In this document: piece after piece, positions 8,613-16,913 of the stretch
Numbering within the stretch: position 1 is the stretch's first letter
Layout of the letters: each line of letters begins with the position of its first letter
Source: Planctomycetota bacterium
Lineage (GTDB): Bacteria > Planctomycetota > UBA11346
Reading direction: 5' to 3'
Assembly: GCA_028280785.1 (NCBI GenBank)
Contig: JANQLF010000307.1
Span: 1-34,723 of the forward strand
DNA: 34,723 nt
Position numbers and translations under genes: made by a program
Notes under the pieces: generated by a model
Told to the model about the DNA's origin: nothing
The model's input: only the letters and a program-made list of their open reading frames with translations
Databases searched by the model: none

Positions 8613-9516
8613 TCTTTCAGTCGATACCCGGGTACACATTGATGCGCTTCAAATCGGTGCGGTTAATCGAGCGACACATACGGAAGAATTCCCAGGCGGC
8701 AAAGGCGTCCACGTTGCGTTAGCTGCGCATGCATTAGGTGCAGATGTCTGCTTACTTGGCATCTGGGGCGGAAGTGCCGGTGCGTTTATTCGCCAAAACT
8801 GTGAAGCACGCGGTATTCGCTGCATAGGTCCAAACATTAATCAAGAAAACCGACGCTGCCTAAGTTTTACCGACAATGACACTGAAGTATTAATGCCTGG
8901 GCCTCAGATCGATGAATGCATTTTTGATGAATATCTAGCCATTTTAAAAACCGAAGCACAAGCAGCAGACCTTGTCAGCATCAGTGGCTCGTGGCCGCAA
9001 GGCGCACCAAGTGATGCCTATGCACAATGTGTTCAGCTGCTGAATGCATTAGAGAAAGCACACCTCATCGATTGTAGTGGTGAACAATTAACCCAAGCAT
9101 TGGAAGCAAAGCCCTATGCAGTGCATTGTAATTCGGCAGAAATAAAAGATTGCAGCCATAAAACAAATGTTGCAGAACAATTAGATTATTTGAAATCTTT
9201 CTGTCAGCTCAGCGTACTGACCTGCGGCAGCGAAGGATTATTTCTCGCAAAAAACGATACCGTTGTGCATAGCCTCTGCTCAATCGAACACGTTATCAGT
9301 AGCGTTGGTTGTGGCGATGCGGTGTGCGCTGCTGTTGTCGTCTCCCTCGCCAAACAATCAACACTTTCAGAAATGGCATCCTTGGCCAGCGCCTGTGGCG
9401 CAGCTAACTGTTTGAATGCCGACCTTGGCATGATTCATTCATCTGATGTTGAGCGATTCATTACAAGTGCCGAAACCAAAATCATCAAGCAGGAATATAC
9501 TCATGCATTATCTTGA
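8590..9516 (+). CDS. PfkB-family kinase, tagatose-6-phosphate/1-phosphofructokinase type
   Basis: A 308-aa kinase of the LacC/FruK branch: the N-terminus MILCCCPNLSVDTRVHID and FPGGKGVHVALAAHALG are typical of enzymes making ketose 1,6-bisphosphates. The usual GAGD is GCGD here (Gly240-Cys241-Gly242-Asp243), which keeps the anion hole and catalytic Asp. The gene starts 23 bp inside the preceding kinase, with AGGAG at 8579-8583 supporting the ATG. Its position between isomerase and aldolase implies it phosphorylates the ketose 6-phosphate made by the SIS protein. It is unusually Cys-rich for a cytosolic kinase. Tagatose versus fructose or another ketose cannot be distinguished by eye. Confidence 0.87.
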   Translation: MILCCCPNLSVDTRVHIDALQIGAVNRATHTEEFPGGKGVHVALAAHALGADVCLLGIWGGSAGAFIRQNCEARGIRCIGPNINQENRRCLSFTDNDTEVLMPGPQIDECIFDEYLAILKTEAQAADLVSISGSWPQGAPSDAYAQCVQLLNALEKAHLIDCSGEQLTQALEAKPYAVHCNSAEIKDCSHKTNVAEQLDYLKSFCQLSVLTCGSEGLFLAKNDTVVHSLCSIEHVISSVGCGDAVCAAVVVSLAKQSTLSEMASLASACGAANCLNADLGMIHSSDVERFITSAETKIIKQEYTHALS

Positions 9517-10348
9517 TTTTTTACGTTCACAACGTGAACACGGTAAGGGCGTCCTCGCCTGCAATTTTTACAATGCCGAAACACTCAAGGGCGTTTTAGC
9601 TGCTGCAGCCTCTTTACAGTCACCAATAATTTTACAAACCTCTCCAAGCACGATCGACTATCTTGGTTTACAATTATGCGTCTCTATGGCGCGCAGTGCA
9701 GCAGCCGCTTATGATGTCTGCATTTATTTACATTTAGACCATTGTCATGATTTGGAATTACTCGCTGCCTGCGTTGATGCTGGTTATGATTCGGTCATGA
9801 TCGACGCCAGCGAAGCAAATTTTGACGAGAATATTCAAAAAACTCGCGCGACGATTCAAATAGCTCGTGCTAAAAATGTAGCCGTTGAAGCTGAACTTGG
9901 TTATATACCCAAACTTGGACAAGCAGCACTTGAAACCGATGGATTAACCAGTGCCGAGGAAGCTGCAGCATTTGTCGCAGCAACAAACGTTGACACCCTC
10001 GCTGTTTCCATTGGTACAGCACATGGTTTCTATAAACAAGCACCGCTTCTTGATATACCACGCTTAGAACGCATTCGACAGCAAGTCGATACACCTTTAG
10101 TCCTTCATGGGGGTTCTGGCGTTGCTCCGGAACAATGGCAAGCCGCTATCGATCATGGCATTGTAAAAATAAATTTCGCAACTGAAATTAAGAATGCATT
10201 TATGCAGACGATTAAACAACAACTCGCGGACAGTGACAATATCGACTTACGTCAATCATTCCCCGTCGGTATGTATGCAGTCCAAACACTTGTCACTGAA
10301 AAAATGCTCGTTTGTGATAACCGCACCGCAGATGCAACTGTAGCCTAA
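9503..10348 (+). CDS. Class II ketose-1,6-bisphosphate aldolase (GatY/KbaY-like)
   Basis: A 281-aa zinc aldolase, the length of GatY/KbaY rather than the longer FbaA. HLDHCHD carries the catalytic Asp79 and metal ligand His80. DSVMIDASE, EAELGYIPKLG, His174 in GTAHGFYK, His202 in LHGGSGV and KINFATEIKN follow in the usual order. It would split tagatose- or fructose-1,6-bisphosphate to glycerone phosphate and glyceraldehyde 3-phosphate. The ATG at 9503 follows AGGA at 9491 and lies 14 bp inside the kinase gene; the frame extends 19 codons further upstream but lacks aldolase character. No KbaZ/GatZ partner is present. The gene ends the operon, one base from the converging sulfatase stop. Confidence 0.9.
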   Translation: MHYLDFLRSQREHGKGVLACNFYNAETLKGVLAAAASLQSPIILQTSPSTIDYLGLQLCVSMARSAAAAYDVCIYLHLDHCHDLELLAACVDAGYDSVMIDASEANFDENIQKTRATIQIARAKNVAVEAELGYIPKLGQAALETDGLTSAEEAAAFVAATNVDTLAVSIGTAHGFYKQAPLLDIPRLERIRQQVDTPLVLHGGSGVAPEQWQAAIDHGIVKINFATEIKNAFMQTIKQQLADSDNIDLRQSFPVGMYAVQTLVTEKMLVCDNRTADATVA

Positions 10349-10349
10349 T

Positions 10350-11900
10350 TTATTTTATACCCACGAATGGACCGTAGTTGGCCATGGCACAAGGCATGAA
10401 GCCATTGAAGAACATGTCTTCCTCAATTTGCATCTGTCGCCACATTTTCGCCATGTATTCTTTACGCACTGGTTCTAAATTCGGATGTAATTTTGGCCAT
10501 GGCGTATAGGAATCCCGATCAGCAACGACACCCTGATGTGGATCGTCTTGCTGCATGCGATTTGGATGCGCTAAATTAGTCATCTCATAAGGGTCTGCAT
10601 GCAGGTCATAGAGCTCATCGAAATCAAAGGCATTATAAACGTATTTATAATGATCATCGAAAATAATACGCTGAGTAAAATAATTCTCATTACCATTACA
10701 CTGACAGAGTAAAGCATCGCGCCAGTCTGCTGTCGATTCATTCAAAAAAGGCGCTAAGGACTGGCCTGACATAATCTGAGACGAAGGTGCATCACAAATG
10801 TCATTCAGAGTTGGTGCAAAGTCAGCCAAGCTCACCAAAGCATCAACCTCTCGCCCAGGATTGGCAATACCATTTGGCCAACGCACTAAGGCAGGGACAT
10901 GATAGGCTTCACGGAATGGTGGAATACCCATGAAATTCATACCATGGGCGAAATTATAATCGCCATGATCAGCGACGAAAATAACAATCGTATTATCCGC
11001 TTGCCCTGTTGCCTCTAAGGCATCGAGCAACAATCCAAAGTAATGGTCTTCAAGCGAGCAGTTAGCCCAGTAATGAATCATCGATTGTTTAATTTCTTCT
11101 TCGCTTAATTGAGCGAGGTTTTGATAGCGCATACGCTGATAAATGTTGGGCTTGTCATGCATTTTATCATCAAAGCTTGGTGGTAGCTCAACATCATCGA
11201 CCTTATACATTTCTAAAAATTCGCGCAGGCATTCCGAGTTACCTTCCATATCGGTGCTGACATAAAGGCACCACGGCTCAGCCTCGTTTTTTAATTGCTT
11301 TAAACAATCGATCCCAGGTTTGACTGCTTTTTGATACCAAAACATATCTTCAATATGCTCACGGACTTGACCGTAGGTCGTCCACGATGGCCAGCCGGGT
11401 CGCAACATTTCTCCGGCACAGCGCTGAGCTGGAACCTGATCACGATGTTCACCATAATAATTAACGACGTCTTCTTTAAATTGTTTTTCTAAGACACCTT
11501 GGTCAGCAACATACGGCTGTTCGTAAAGTGAGACCTCTTTCCAACCACGATCTTTCGGTGTTTCTTCAGATGAGATATGATATTTACCACTAAAATATAA
11601 ATTATAGCCAACGGCCTCAAGATCCTCTGAGAAACAGCGCACGTCAGGATTAACAAACTTTTGATGGGCAGTTGATGTGCAGACATTATTAAAAACACCG
11701 TGACGCGATGGATATAAACCAGTCATAAACGTTGCACGTGATGGGCAACAATGTGGCGATGGCGTATATGCTTGACTAAAATTGATCCCTTCTTTTTTAA
11801 AGGCATCTAAACGCGGTGTCAGACAAGGGTGATCATCGCGTACAATCTCAGCCTGCACTTCATCAGGCATAAAAATAAGAACGTTTGGTTTATTGCTCAT
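10350..11900 (-). CDS. Type I sulfatase, cytoplasmic
   Basis: A 516-aa sulfatase. The motif CCPSR at residues 51-55 places the formylglycine on Cys51. N-terminal metal ligand Asp13 lies in MPDEVQ, and the VADHGDYN motif gives the second metal pair. The GLYPSRHG segment follows as usual. GGAA before the ATG is a modest ribosome site. No signal peptide is seen, so like the sulfatase at the start of the window it should act inside the cell. The two share the fold but differ in active-site context (CCPSR against CGPSR), implying different substrates. The gene converges on the GH4 operon with a one-base gap. No formylglycine-generating enzyme or anSME is visible in the window. Confidence 0.93.
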   Translation of the reverse strand: MSNKPNVLIFMPDEVQAEIVRDDHPCLTPRLDAFKKEGINFSQAYTPSPHCCPSRATFMTGLYPSRHGVFNNVCTSTAHQKFVNPDVRCFSEDLEAVGYNLYFSGKYHISSEETPKDRGWKEVSLYEQPYVADQGVLEKQFKEDVVNYYGEHRDQVPAQRCAGEMLRPGWPSWTTYGQVREHIEDMFWYQKAVKPGIDCLKQLKNEAEPWCLYVSTDMEGNSECLREFLEMYKVDDVELPPSFDDKMHDKPNIYQRMRYQNLAQLSEEEIKQSMIHYWANCSLEDHYFGLLLDALEATGQADNTIVIFVADHGDYNFAHGMNFMGIPPFREAYHVPALVRWPNGIANPGREVDALVSLADFAPTLNDICDAPSSQIMSGQSLAPFLNESTADWRDALLCQCNGNENYFTQRIIFDDHYKYVYNAFDFDELYDLHADPYEMTNLAHPNRMQQDDPHQGVVADRDSYTPWPKLHPNLEPVRKEYMAKMWRQMQIEEDMFFNGFMPCAMANYGPFVGIK

Positions 11901-11999
11901 AAGAAATTCCGCCGTTATTGAACGAAGAACCTTAGATCATAGCAAACGTCCCACAAGGTCTATTGTAAAATAGTCCTACGCCTTTGTATATTTTTCACC

Positions 12000-13130
12000 T
12001 TAAATCCAACGGTCAAACCAATCAAAGGCAATTTTTTGCATCGGTGCGGTTAATTGATGTCCGCCGTCAAAAAAGTGACCCTGGTATCGATCACTTGCTC
12101 CAGCCTTTTTATAAATGGCCTTCAGTAGTTTATCAGCTTTTTTCATTTCCGGTAAGGTATACAAACCATCCTGGTTACAGTTCAGCACCATGGTTGGTAA
12201 TGGCGCACGCATAGCCAAAATCTCAGGAAAATCTAAATACTTCGGTAACAGCGGAATATAGGCCATCCAGGTATGCGTATGGCATTTATTGAGCATGAAA
12301 TCACGCCAAGTACTCATAAAGCCTGCGCAAAAACATGCTTTAATACGATCATCAGTACCTGCTAGCATAACCGTACGCAGTCCACCTCCCGACAAGCCAC
12401 CAGTGCCAAGGCGATTGGCATCAACGTCTTTTCGCTTGGCTAAAATACCCAGTGCCACTTGGTCTTCGTACAAATAATATGCTGGCCACGTATTACCGCT
12501 GCAAAAAATCGACTTAGCCATGACACTCTCATGCGAACCAGCCCATTGATTATAATGATTCGTCGCTGCCGTAGAATCTTTCTTATACTGCGGGCCTTCG
12601 GCTTGAATGCGTTTATGCACTGAATGAAGCGGTACCTTACGGCTACCAAATAAAAACGTATCGTGAACTAAAACCGCATAACCACGCTTCGCAATTTCAT
12701 TTGCCCAACCGAGACCATCGTAGTCACTCTGTTGGTGTTTTTTCAAGCGTGCATTTTGTTTGGCACCAGTTTTCGATATTTTTTTGTAACCGTAATATTT
12801 AATGCCACCATGGTCGTGCAATGCCAAGACGCCAGGCAATTTACCTTTGGCACCACTTGGCTTCATAAATAGCGCTTCGGTTTTAGGACCGTAAGGCAAT
12901 TGCCATTCCAGTAATTCCATATCCAAGCTATCGTAGGTGAATTTCTTTTTAACCGTTACTTTTACCGATTGATTGGCAGGAAATGGCGATAAGCACTCAT
13001 CAAATACTTGACGTGCTTTTTTCCGCCAAGCGCTGACACTTTTAAATTGTGCATGTAAATAAGACAAGCTACCACGTTTACCTAGCTGCTTGTCAGCCCA
13101 GTCGGCGTACGGTCCCATCATCGTCTTCAT
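12000..13130 (-). CDS. Alpha/beta hydrolase, dienelactone-hydrolase or acetyl-xylan-esterase-like
   Basis: A 376-aa alpha/beta hydrolase. PGVLALHDHGGI is the oxyanion-hole strand, the nucleophile is Ser247 in GGLSGGGL, the acid is likely in NCNQDGLY, and the His in FFDGGHQ. The frame opens at 13196, but the ATG at 13130 has AAGGGA six bases upstream, so I start there. This family includes sugar-ester and dienelactone hydrolases; with sulfatases nearby, removal of acyl groups from imported sugars is plausible, though not shown. The protein is very lysine-rich in its first 200 residues. There is no signal peptide. A small secreted-protein gene lies upstream behind a terminator. Confidence 0.8.
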   Translation of the reverse strand: MKTMMGPYADWADKQLGKRGSLSYLHAQFKSVSAWRKKARQVFDECLSPFPANQSVKVTVKKKFTYDSLDMELLEWQLPYGPKTEALFMKPSGAKGKLPGVLALHDHGGIKYYGYKKISKTGAKQNARLKKHQQSDYDGLGWANEIAKRGYAVLVHDTFLFGSRKVPLHSVHKRIQAEGPQYKKDSTAATNHYNQWAGSHESVMAKSIFCSGNTWPAYYLYEDQVALGILAKRKDVDANRLGTGGLSGGGLRTVMLAGTDDRIKACFCAGFMSTWRDFMLNKCHTHTWMAYIPLLPKYLDFPEILAMRAPLPTMVLNCNQDGLYTLPEMKKADKLLKAIYKKAGASDRYQGHFFDGGHQLTAPMQKIAFDWFDRWI

Positions 13131-13225
13131 AGCATTTCCCTTTTTCATATCAGTGCTGCGCATTTTGTAGCTAATTTTTGAGTACACAAACACCAATCAG
13201 TGTTCTAGGAAAACACATTTGTCCT

Positions 13226-13263
13226 AAACAAAAAACACCGCTAAGCATTCATGCCTAGCGGTG
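13226..13263 (-). terminator. Rho-independent terminator of the small secreted-protein gene
   Basis: CACCGCTAAGC (13236-13246) pairs with GCCTAGCGGTG (13253-13263), with one G-T wobble. On the minus strand the hairpin is followed by TTTTTTGTTT. It lies just after the stop of the gene at 13296-13727. Confidence 0.8.
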
Positions 13264-13295
13264 CTACTACTCCCTTTCCCCACCCAGAGAAAGAT

Positions 13296-13727
13296 TTACT
13301 TAACTTCGTTCGACTTTACCTTGAGCGATTTACCCTTGGCATCTTTTTTATAACTTACGGTTAATCGAAGTGGTCGTTGTTTGTTCATATCCATGGCAAC
13401 TTTAAATGTTGCAGATTTACCCTTCGGTAAGGTAAATTGACCAGCTCCAGTTCCGCACCAACCAAGGGCATTTTCTTTCCAGTCTTTACCATCTTTATAT
13501 TCAAAACTATAAAATGGTGAACATTTCGTAGGATCGACTTTCGGTTTTTGCTGTGGCTTACCGTTAACTACAATTGTTCCCATTCCCAGGCCTTTGCCGT
13601 AGCCATACAGAATTAAGTCGCTGTCTTTAGCTGTGATCGTAGCAGTGCCATCCTTTGCCAATTTCAGTTCGGCATCGGCTGCAGAAAGTGCAAGCATAGT
13701 TATAAATAACAAAGCGATAATACGCAT
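13296..13727 (-). CDS. Small secreted protein of unknown function
   Basis: A 143-aa protein with a clear signal peptide: MRII, a hydrophobic core of about 12 residues and an SAADA cleavage region near residue 19. The mature part is rich in Lys and Gly, with alternating beta-strand pattern and two Cys (in TKCSPF and GWCGTG) that could form a disulfide. AAAGGAG precedes the ATG by a good distance, and a strong terminator follows, so it is probably a single-gene transcript. I do not recognise the family. The tandem hydrophobic strands and basic tail could suit a small periplasmic or surface Ig-like domain. Confidence 0.7.
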   Translation of the reverse strand: MRIIALLFITMLALSAADAELKLAKDGTATITAKDSDLILYGYGKGLGMGTIVVNGKPQQKPKVDPTKCSPFYSFEYKDGKDWKENALGWCGTGAGQFTLPKGKSATFKVAMDMNKQRPLRLTVSYKKDAKGKSLKVKSNEVK

Positions 13728-13815
13728 GCATAGCTCCTTTAGTCTGTGATTACTGATTTAGACGACTAAGGGGCCACTCAGTTCCCAGGTCTTTATCTAT
13801 CTACAAGGCAAGGAC

Positions 13816-14814
13816 TTAGGACACTTCTTGGAAGGAATCGAGTTGGGCCTGTATCCCTGCACGTTGATCGTGATCCAGCCACGCTGCACCAAGCGCATCT
13901 CTTTGAAATGCACATATGTCAGCTTCGTTATATCCAAAGGTTTGACTCAGCATCCATAACTCATCACTCAGACGATGCCCAGTTAGCAACGGGTTATCGG
14001 TATTAATACAGACTGGAACGCCTGCCTCTTTAAACATCCGAAATGAATGTTCTTCTAATGTTTTGACCACCTTTGAACAGATATTTGACCATGGACAGGC
14101 TTCGATGCAGACATGGTGCTCAAGCATATACTCAATTAAAAATGAATCGTATTCGCAATGCGTGGCATGACCGATGCGTTCAGCCTGCAGTAATTTCACC
14201 GCATCGTAAATACTTTGCGAGCCACTCATTTCTCCAGCATGCACATTACAATGAAAACGTGCATGTCGTGCCTCTTCAAACAAACGCTTAAACAATTTCG
14301 CTGGAAATTGATGCTCGCTGCCGCCAAGGCCAATGCCAACCAAATCGCTATCGCTGATACGCATTAATTCCTCAAGCATCCATAAGCATTCACGTTCACC
14401 GTAATCACGGGTTAAGTCAGCAATTAATTTACTCTGCAAGCGAGCTTCGCTGCGCAGTCCTTGTAATATTGCATCAACAACTTGTGGTATCGCCAATCCA
14501 TTTGCTTTTGCCGCAAAAGGAGAAAAAAAGAATTCACAATATATGATTCCATCATCAGCTTGGGCCTGGGCTGCTGATGCCGCTAAATGCTCATAATCCT
14601 CATACGTTTGAATAAATGAACTTTTCCAAGTCCATTTCTCTAAGAAATCATGAACACCCTGATAGCGCAAGGCATCAGCCAACGCCTGCGCATTATTTAA
14701 TGGATCTTCAACGGCTTGTTGATGCAAAGCAAATAAACAATCGATATGCATCGATGATTCGAGATGCACATGCAACTCGATTTTTGGACATTGCTGCAAC
14801 CACTGCTGATCCAT
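13816..14814 (-). CDS. Adenosine/aminodeoxyfutalosine deaminase family metal hydrolase
   Basis: A 332-aa zinc hydrolase of the adenosine deaminase superfamily (COG1816). Metal and catalytic motifs are all present in order: HVH in KIELHVHLES near residue 15-17, HAGE near 205, GHATH near 225 and INTDN near 270. Two family positions vary: HLEG is HLES, and the second Asp of TDDP is Asn. Other COG1816 members with TDN are known. Substrate could be adenosine, adenine or 6-aminodeoxyfutalosine of the menaquinone pathway; the sequence does not settle this. It is 15 bp after the universal stress gene on the same strand and may be co-transcribed. Confidence 0.82.
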   Translation of the reverse strand: MDQQWLQQCPKIELHVHLESSMHIDCLFALHQQAVEDPLNNAQALADALRYQGVHDFLEKWTWKSSFIQTYEDYEHLAASAAQAQADDGIIYCEFFFSPFAAKANGLAIPQVVDAILQGLRSEARLQSKLIADLTRDYGERECLWMLEELMRISDSDLVGIGLGGSEHQFPAKLFKRLFEEARHARFHCNVHAGEMSGSQSIYDAVKLLQAERIGHATHCEYDSFLIEYMLEHHVCIEACPWSNICSKVVKTLEEHSFRMFKEAGVPVCINTDNPLLTGHRLSDELWMLSQTFGYNEADICAFQRDALGAAWLDHDQRAGIQAQLDSFQEVS

Positions 14815-14829
14815 GGTCCTAGACTAACA

Positions 14830-15258
14830 TCAATGGACCAAATAGACATCGCAAGGTGCGTGATGAATTACGCGATCACTAACCGAGCCGAGTAAGAAGC
14901 GCTCTAAAAATCCAGCACCGTGACGACCAATGACAATGGTTTCGACACCGTGCTCTTCAGCGAGTTTTACAATTTTATCAGCAGGTACACCATGACTAAC
15001 GACTCGCTCAAAGGTGATACCGGAATCAGTAACCACACTTTGCACTTCGTTATAAGCTTGATCAGCAAGTTCCTCTTGGTTAGGCAACTTTAATTCGCGA
15101 AATAAATCGCTGGCCTCGTTATAAACCACGGGCTCCATCACCTGCACAACGATCAATTTTGCCCCGCGTGCATCGGCGAGTTCGATCGCTCGTTCAAGGG
15201 TTCGTTTAGAATGCGAAGATCCATCAATAGGAACCAAAAAAGTAGCTTGAGCACTCAT
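14830..15258 (-). CDS. Universal stress protein (UspA family, ATP-binding type)
   Basis: A 142-aa single-domain Usp. FLVPIDGSSHSKRTLERA is the N-terminal strand and Walker-like loop, and GRHGAGFLERFLLGSVS carries the G-x2-G-x9-G-S ATP-binding motif of the ATP-binding subclass. AAGGGGGAAG precedes the ATG. It is divergent from the DUF4003/hemerythrin pair, with a GATAT-N3-TATCC box in the gap and a TATAAT on the minus strand at 15285-15290. This suggests joint regulation with the respiratory genes. Confidence 0.9.
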   Translation of the reverse strand: MSAQATFLVPIDGSSHSKRTLERAIELADARGAKLIVVQVMEPVVYNEASDLFRELKLPNQEELADQAYNEVQSVVTDSGITFERVVSHGVPADKIVKLAEEHGVETIVIGRHGAGFLERFLLGSVSDRVIHHAPCDVYLVH

Positions 15259-15276
15259 AATCTTCCCCCTTTTCCA

Positions 15277-15313
15277 TTGACTTAATTATAGATATCTATA
15301 TCCTTTTATCAAG
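15277..15313. promoter_or_regulatory. Divergent promoter region with a GATAT-N3-TATCC box
   Basis: The box is at 15291-15303, and TATAGATATCTATA at 15287-15300 approximates a perfect palindrome. For the + strand, TTGACT at 15277-15282 and TATCCT at 15299-15304 are 16 bp apart, so the box would cover the -10. For the - strand, TATAAT occupies 15285-15290. A TATCAAG half-site follows at 15308-15314. Similar arrangements occur at 19841 and 30592. Confidence 0.5.
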
Positions 15314-15329
15314 TAATAAGGGGATAGCC

Positions 15330-16370
15330 ATGACCAACATCGAAGAACGTACTATGATTCCAATCCAACGGTTTCGTAACATATTGGGATCTCTTGAGTT
15401 ACCTGAACACAGTGTTGAAGAGCTGTATTGGCTCCGCTTTGCCGCTCAAGCTGCTATTCTGCGCCCCGAAAAGCCAGAAGACATTGCCAGCTTGATTCGT
15501 AAAACAGCTTCGTTGCTTCACGAAAATACTCCGTGGTACGAATCCCTGTCCACCGCGGCGCGATTTGCGGTTGCAGCCTTACTGGTCCAGAACCACGACA
15601 GTCCCTGTGATTTCATAAAAGGCCATCGTCATATTAGTAATTTATTTCGTCAGCAAGAATTACGCCCCGGTGGTATGCATGAAACGCTATCGGTTGTAAT
15701 AATGCGTATGAATGCCGATAAACGCCGCATTCACCATCAAGATATTACGCGCTTTAAAGCTATTTATGAAGAGATGAAGCATTTTCATTGGTGGTTAACC
15801 GGACCTGATGACTTTCCTGCCGTAGCTGCTTTAAGTCACTTAGACGGTTCTTCTAAAGACGTCATAACGCAAACCGAACGCATGTACCAATATCTTGTCG
15901 ATTCAGGTTTTAAATCTGGTGACAATTTACAAAGCGCTGCAAATTTATTACCTTTGCTCGAAATGGATCCCGGAGCAGCTGCAACCAGGTTCATCGGACT
16001 GCGCGAACTAGTAAAAACAGAGAGCGACAACACAGTTCCTTACCACTACGACAGCCTCTTACCGCTCGTGATGTTGAAACAAGATGTTGAACACGTGATC
16101 CAAATGACATTAGCTATTTATAAAGAACTAGAAATGAGTAGTGAAAATCAATTTGGCGCCTCAACCTTTGGCATTGCTGCTGATTTGTGCTTCTTAGATC
16201 TCATCCGCTATGACAAAGATTTAAATAGCCGTGACGATTTTGACGCAGTCAAAGGAATGCTCAGTGATATACATCGCTTCCATATAATTACCGCAGCGAC
16301 ATTAAGCCGCTTTGATCCTACAGCAGAAGGATTATTCGTCAAAGACACCTACGAAGGTTGGTATATTTAA
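15330..16370 (+). CDS. DUF4003-like protein
   Basis: A 346-aa, helix-rich soluble protein with no signal peptide. The segments LTGPDDFPAVAAL and a following QYLVDSGFKSGDNLQ resemble the DUF4003 family, whose function I do not know; the match is by recall of the motif. The N-terminus is amphipathic helical. AAGGGG precedes the ATG at 15330. The hemerythrin-like gene follows after 30 bp, so the two probably form an operon transcribed away from the universal stress gene. Function not assigned; the context implies a redox or stress role. Confidence 0.55.
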   Translation: MTNIEERTMIPIQRFRNILGSLELPEHSVEELYWLRFAAQAAILRPEKPEDIASLIRKTASLLHENTPWYESLSTAARFAVAALLVQNHDSPCDFIKGHRHISNLFRQQELRPGGMHETLSVVIMRMNADKRRIHHQDITRFKAIYEEMKHFHWWLTGPDDFPAVAALSHLDGSSKDVITQTERMYQYLVDSGFKSGDNLQSAANLLPLLEMDPGAAATRFIGLRELVKTESDNTVPYHYDSLLPLVMLKQDVEHVIQMTLAIYKELEMSSENQFGASTFGIAADLCFLDLIRYDKDLNSRDDFDAVKGMLSDIHRFHIITAATLSRFDPTAEGLFVKDTYEGWYI

Positions 16371-16400
16371 TGTGAGCTGCGGCTCAGAAAGGAGTTTCTC

Positions 16401-16913
16401 ATGAACAATAAATTACTCGATACGATTCTCCATCTTATTGAAGCTGAGCATGAGCAATTGTGTAAACGTGATTTCCCAAAAATTACCTCGATTCTGGATG
16501 AACTCATCAACAAACAAGAACCCTATGATGAAGCGTTGATGGAATTATCTAATGAATTTGACGAGCTAAAAACAGAAGTCGAAATTCATGTACTTGAAGA
16601 AAATCAATTTTTACTTCCTTTGAGCAGACGCGTATTAACTGATGCCATTGAGGAACATGACGAACTAGAACTGGTTAAACACACTGTTGAAGCATTCGCA
16701 TCACAGCACGAAAATTTTGAAAATAAATGCAATAAATTAATTGAGACTTCAGAATGCCTCCATGTCCATCAAGATGACATGCTGACCAAAGCTGAGTTAA
16801 CAGATTTGCTTTGTGATATTAAATTATTGTTGCACCGTCACAACGAAAAAGAGCACAACCTCTTATTTCCAGTGCTCCTTCATCATTGCGATGAACTCTT
16901 AGCAAAACCTTAA
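16401..16913 (+). CDS. Hemerythrin/HHE-domain protein (RIC-like)
   Basis: A 170-aa four-helix protein rich in His and Glu. Likely di-iron ligands are the His in IHVLEENQF with its nearby Glu, the His in EEHDELELVKH and HQDDM, and the helix LLLHRHNEKEHNLL. Proteins of this type bind O2 or NO, or repair damaged iron-sulfur clusters (the YtfE/ScdA or RIC group). AAAGGAG precedes the ATG. Its stop shares TTAA with the converging SGNH gene. Diagnostic RIC N-terminal residues were not identified, so general HHE family membership is safer. Confidence 0.75.
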   Translation: MNNKLLDTILHLIEAEHEQLCKRDFPKITSILDELINKQEPYDEALMELSNEFDELKTEVEIHVLEENQFLLPLSRRVLTDAIEEHDELELVKHTVEAFASQHENFENKCNKLIETSECLHVHQDDMLTKAELTDLLCDIKLLLHRHNEKEHNLLFPVLLHHCDELLAKP

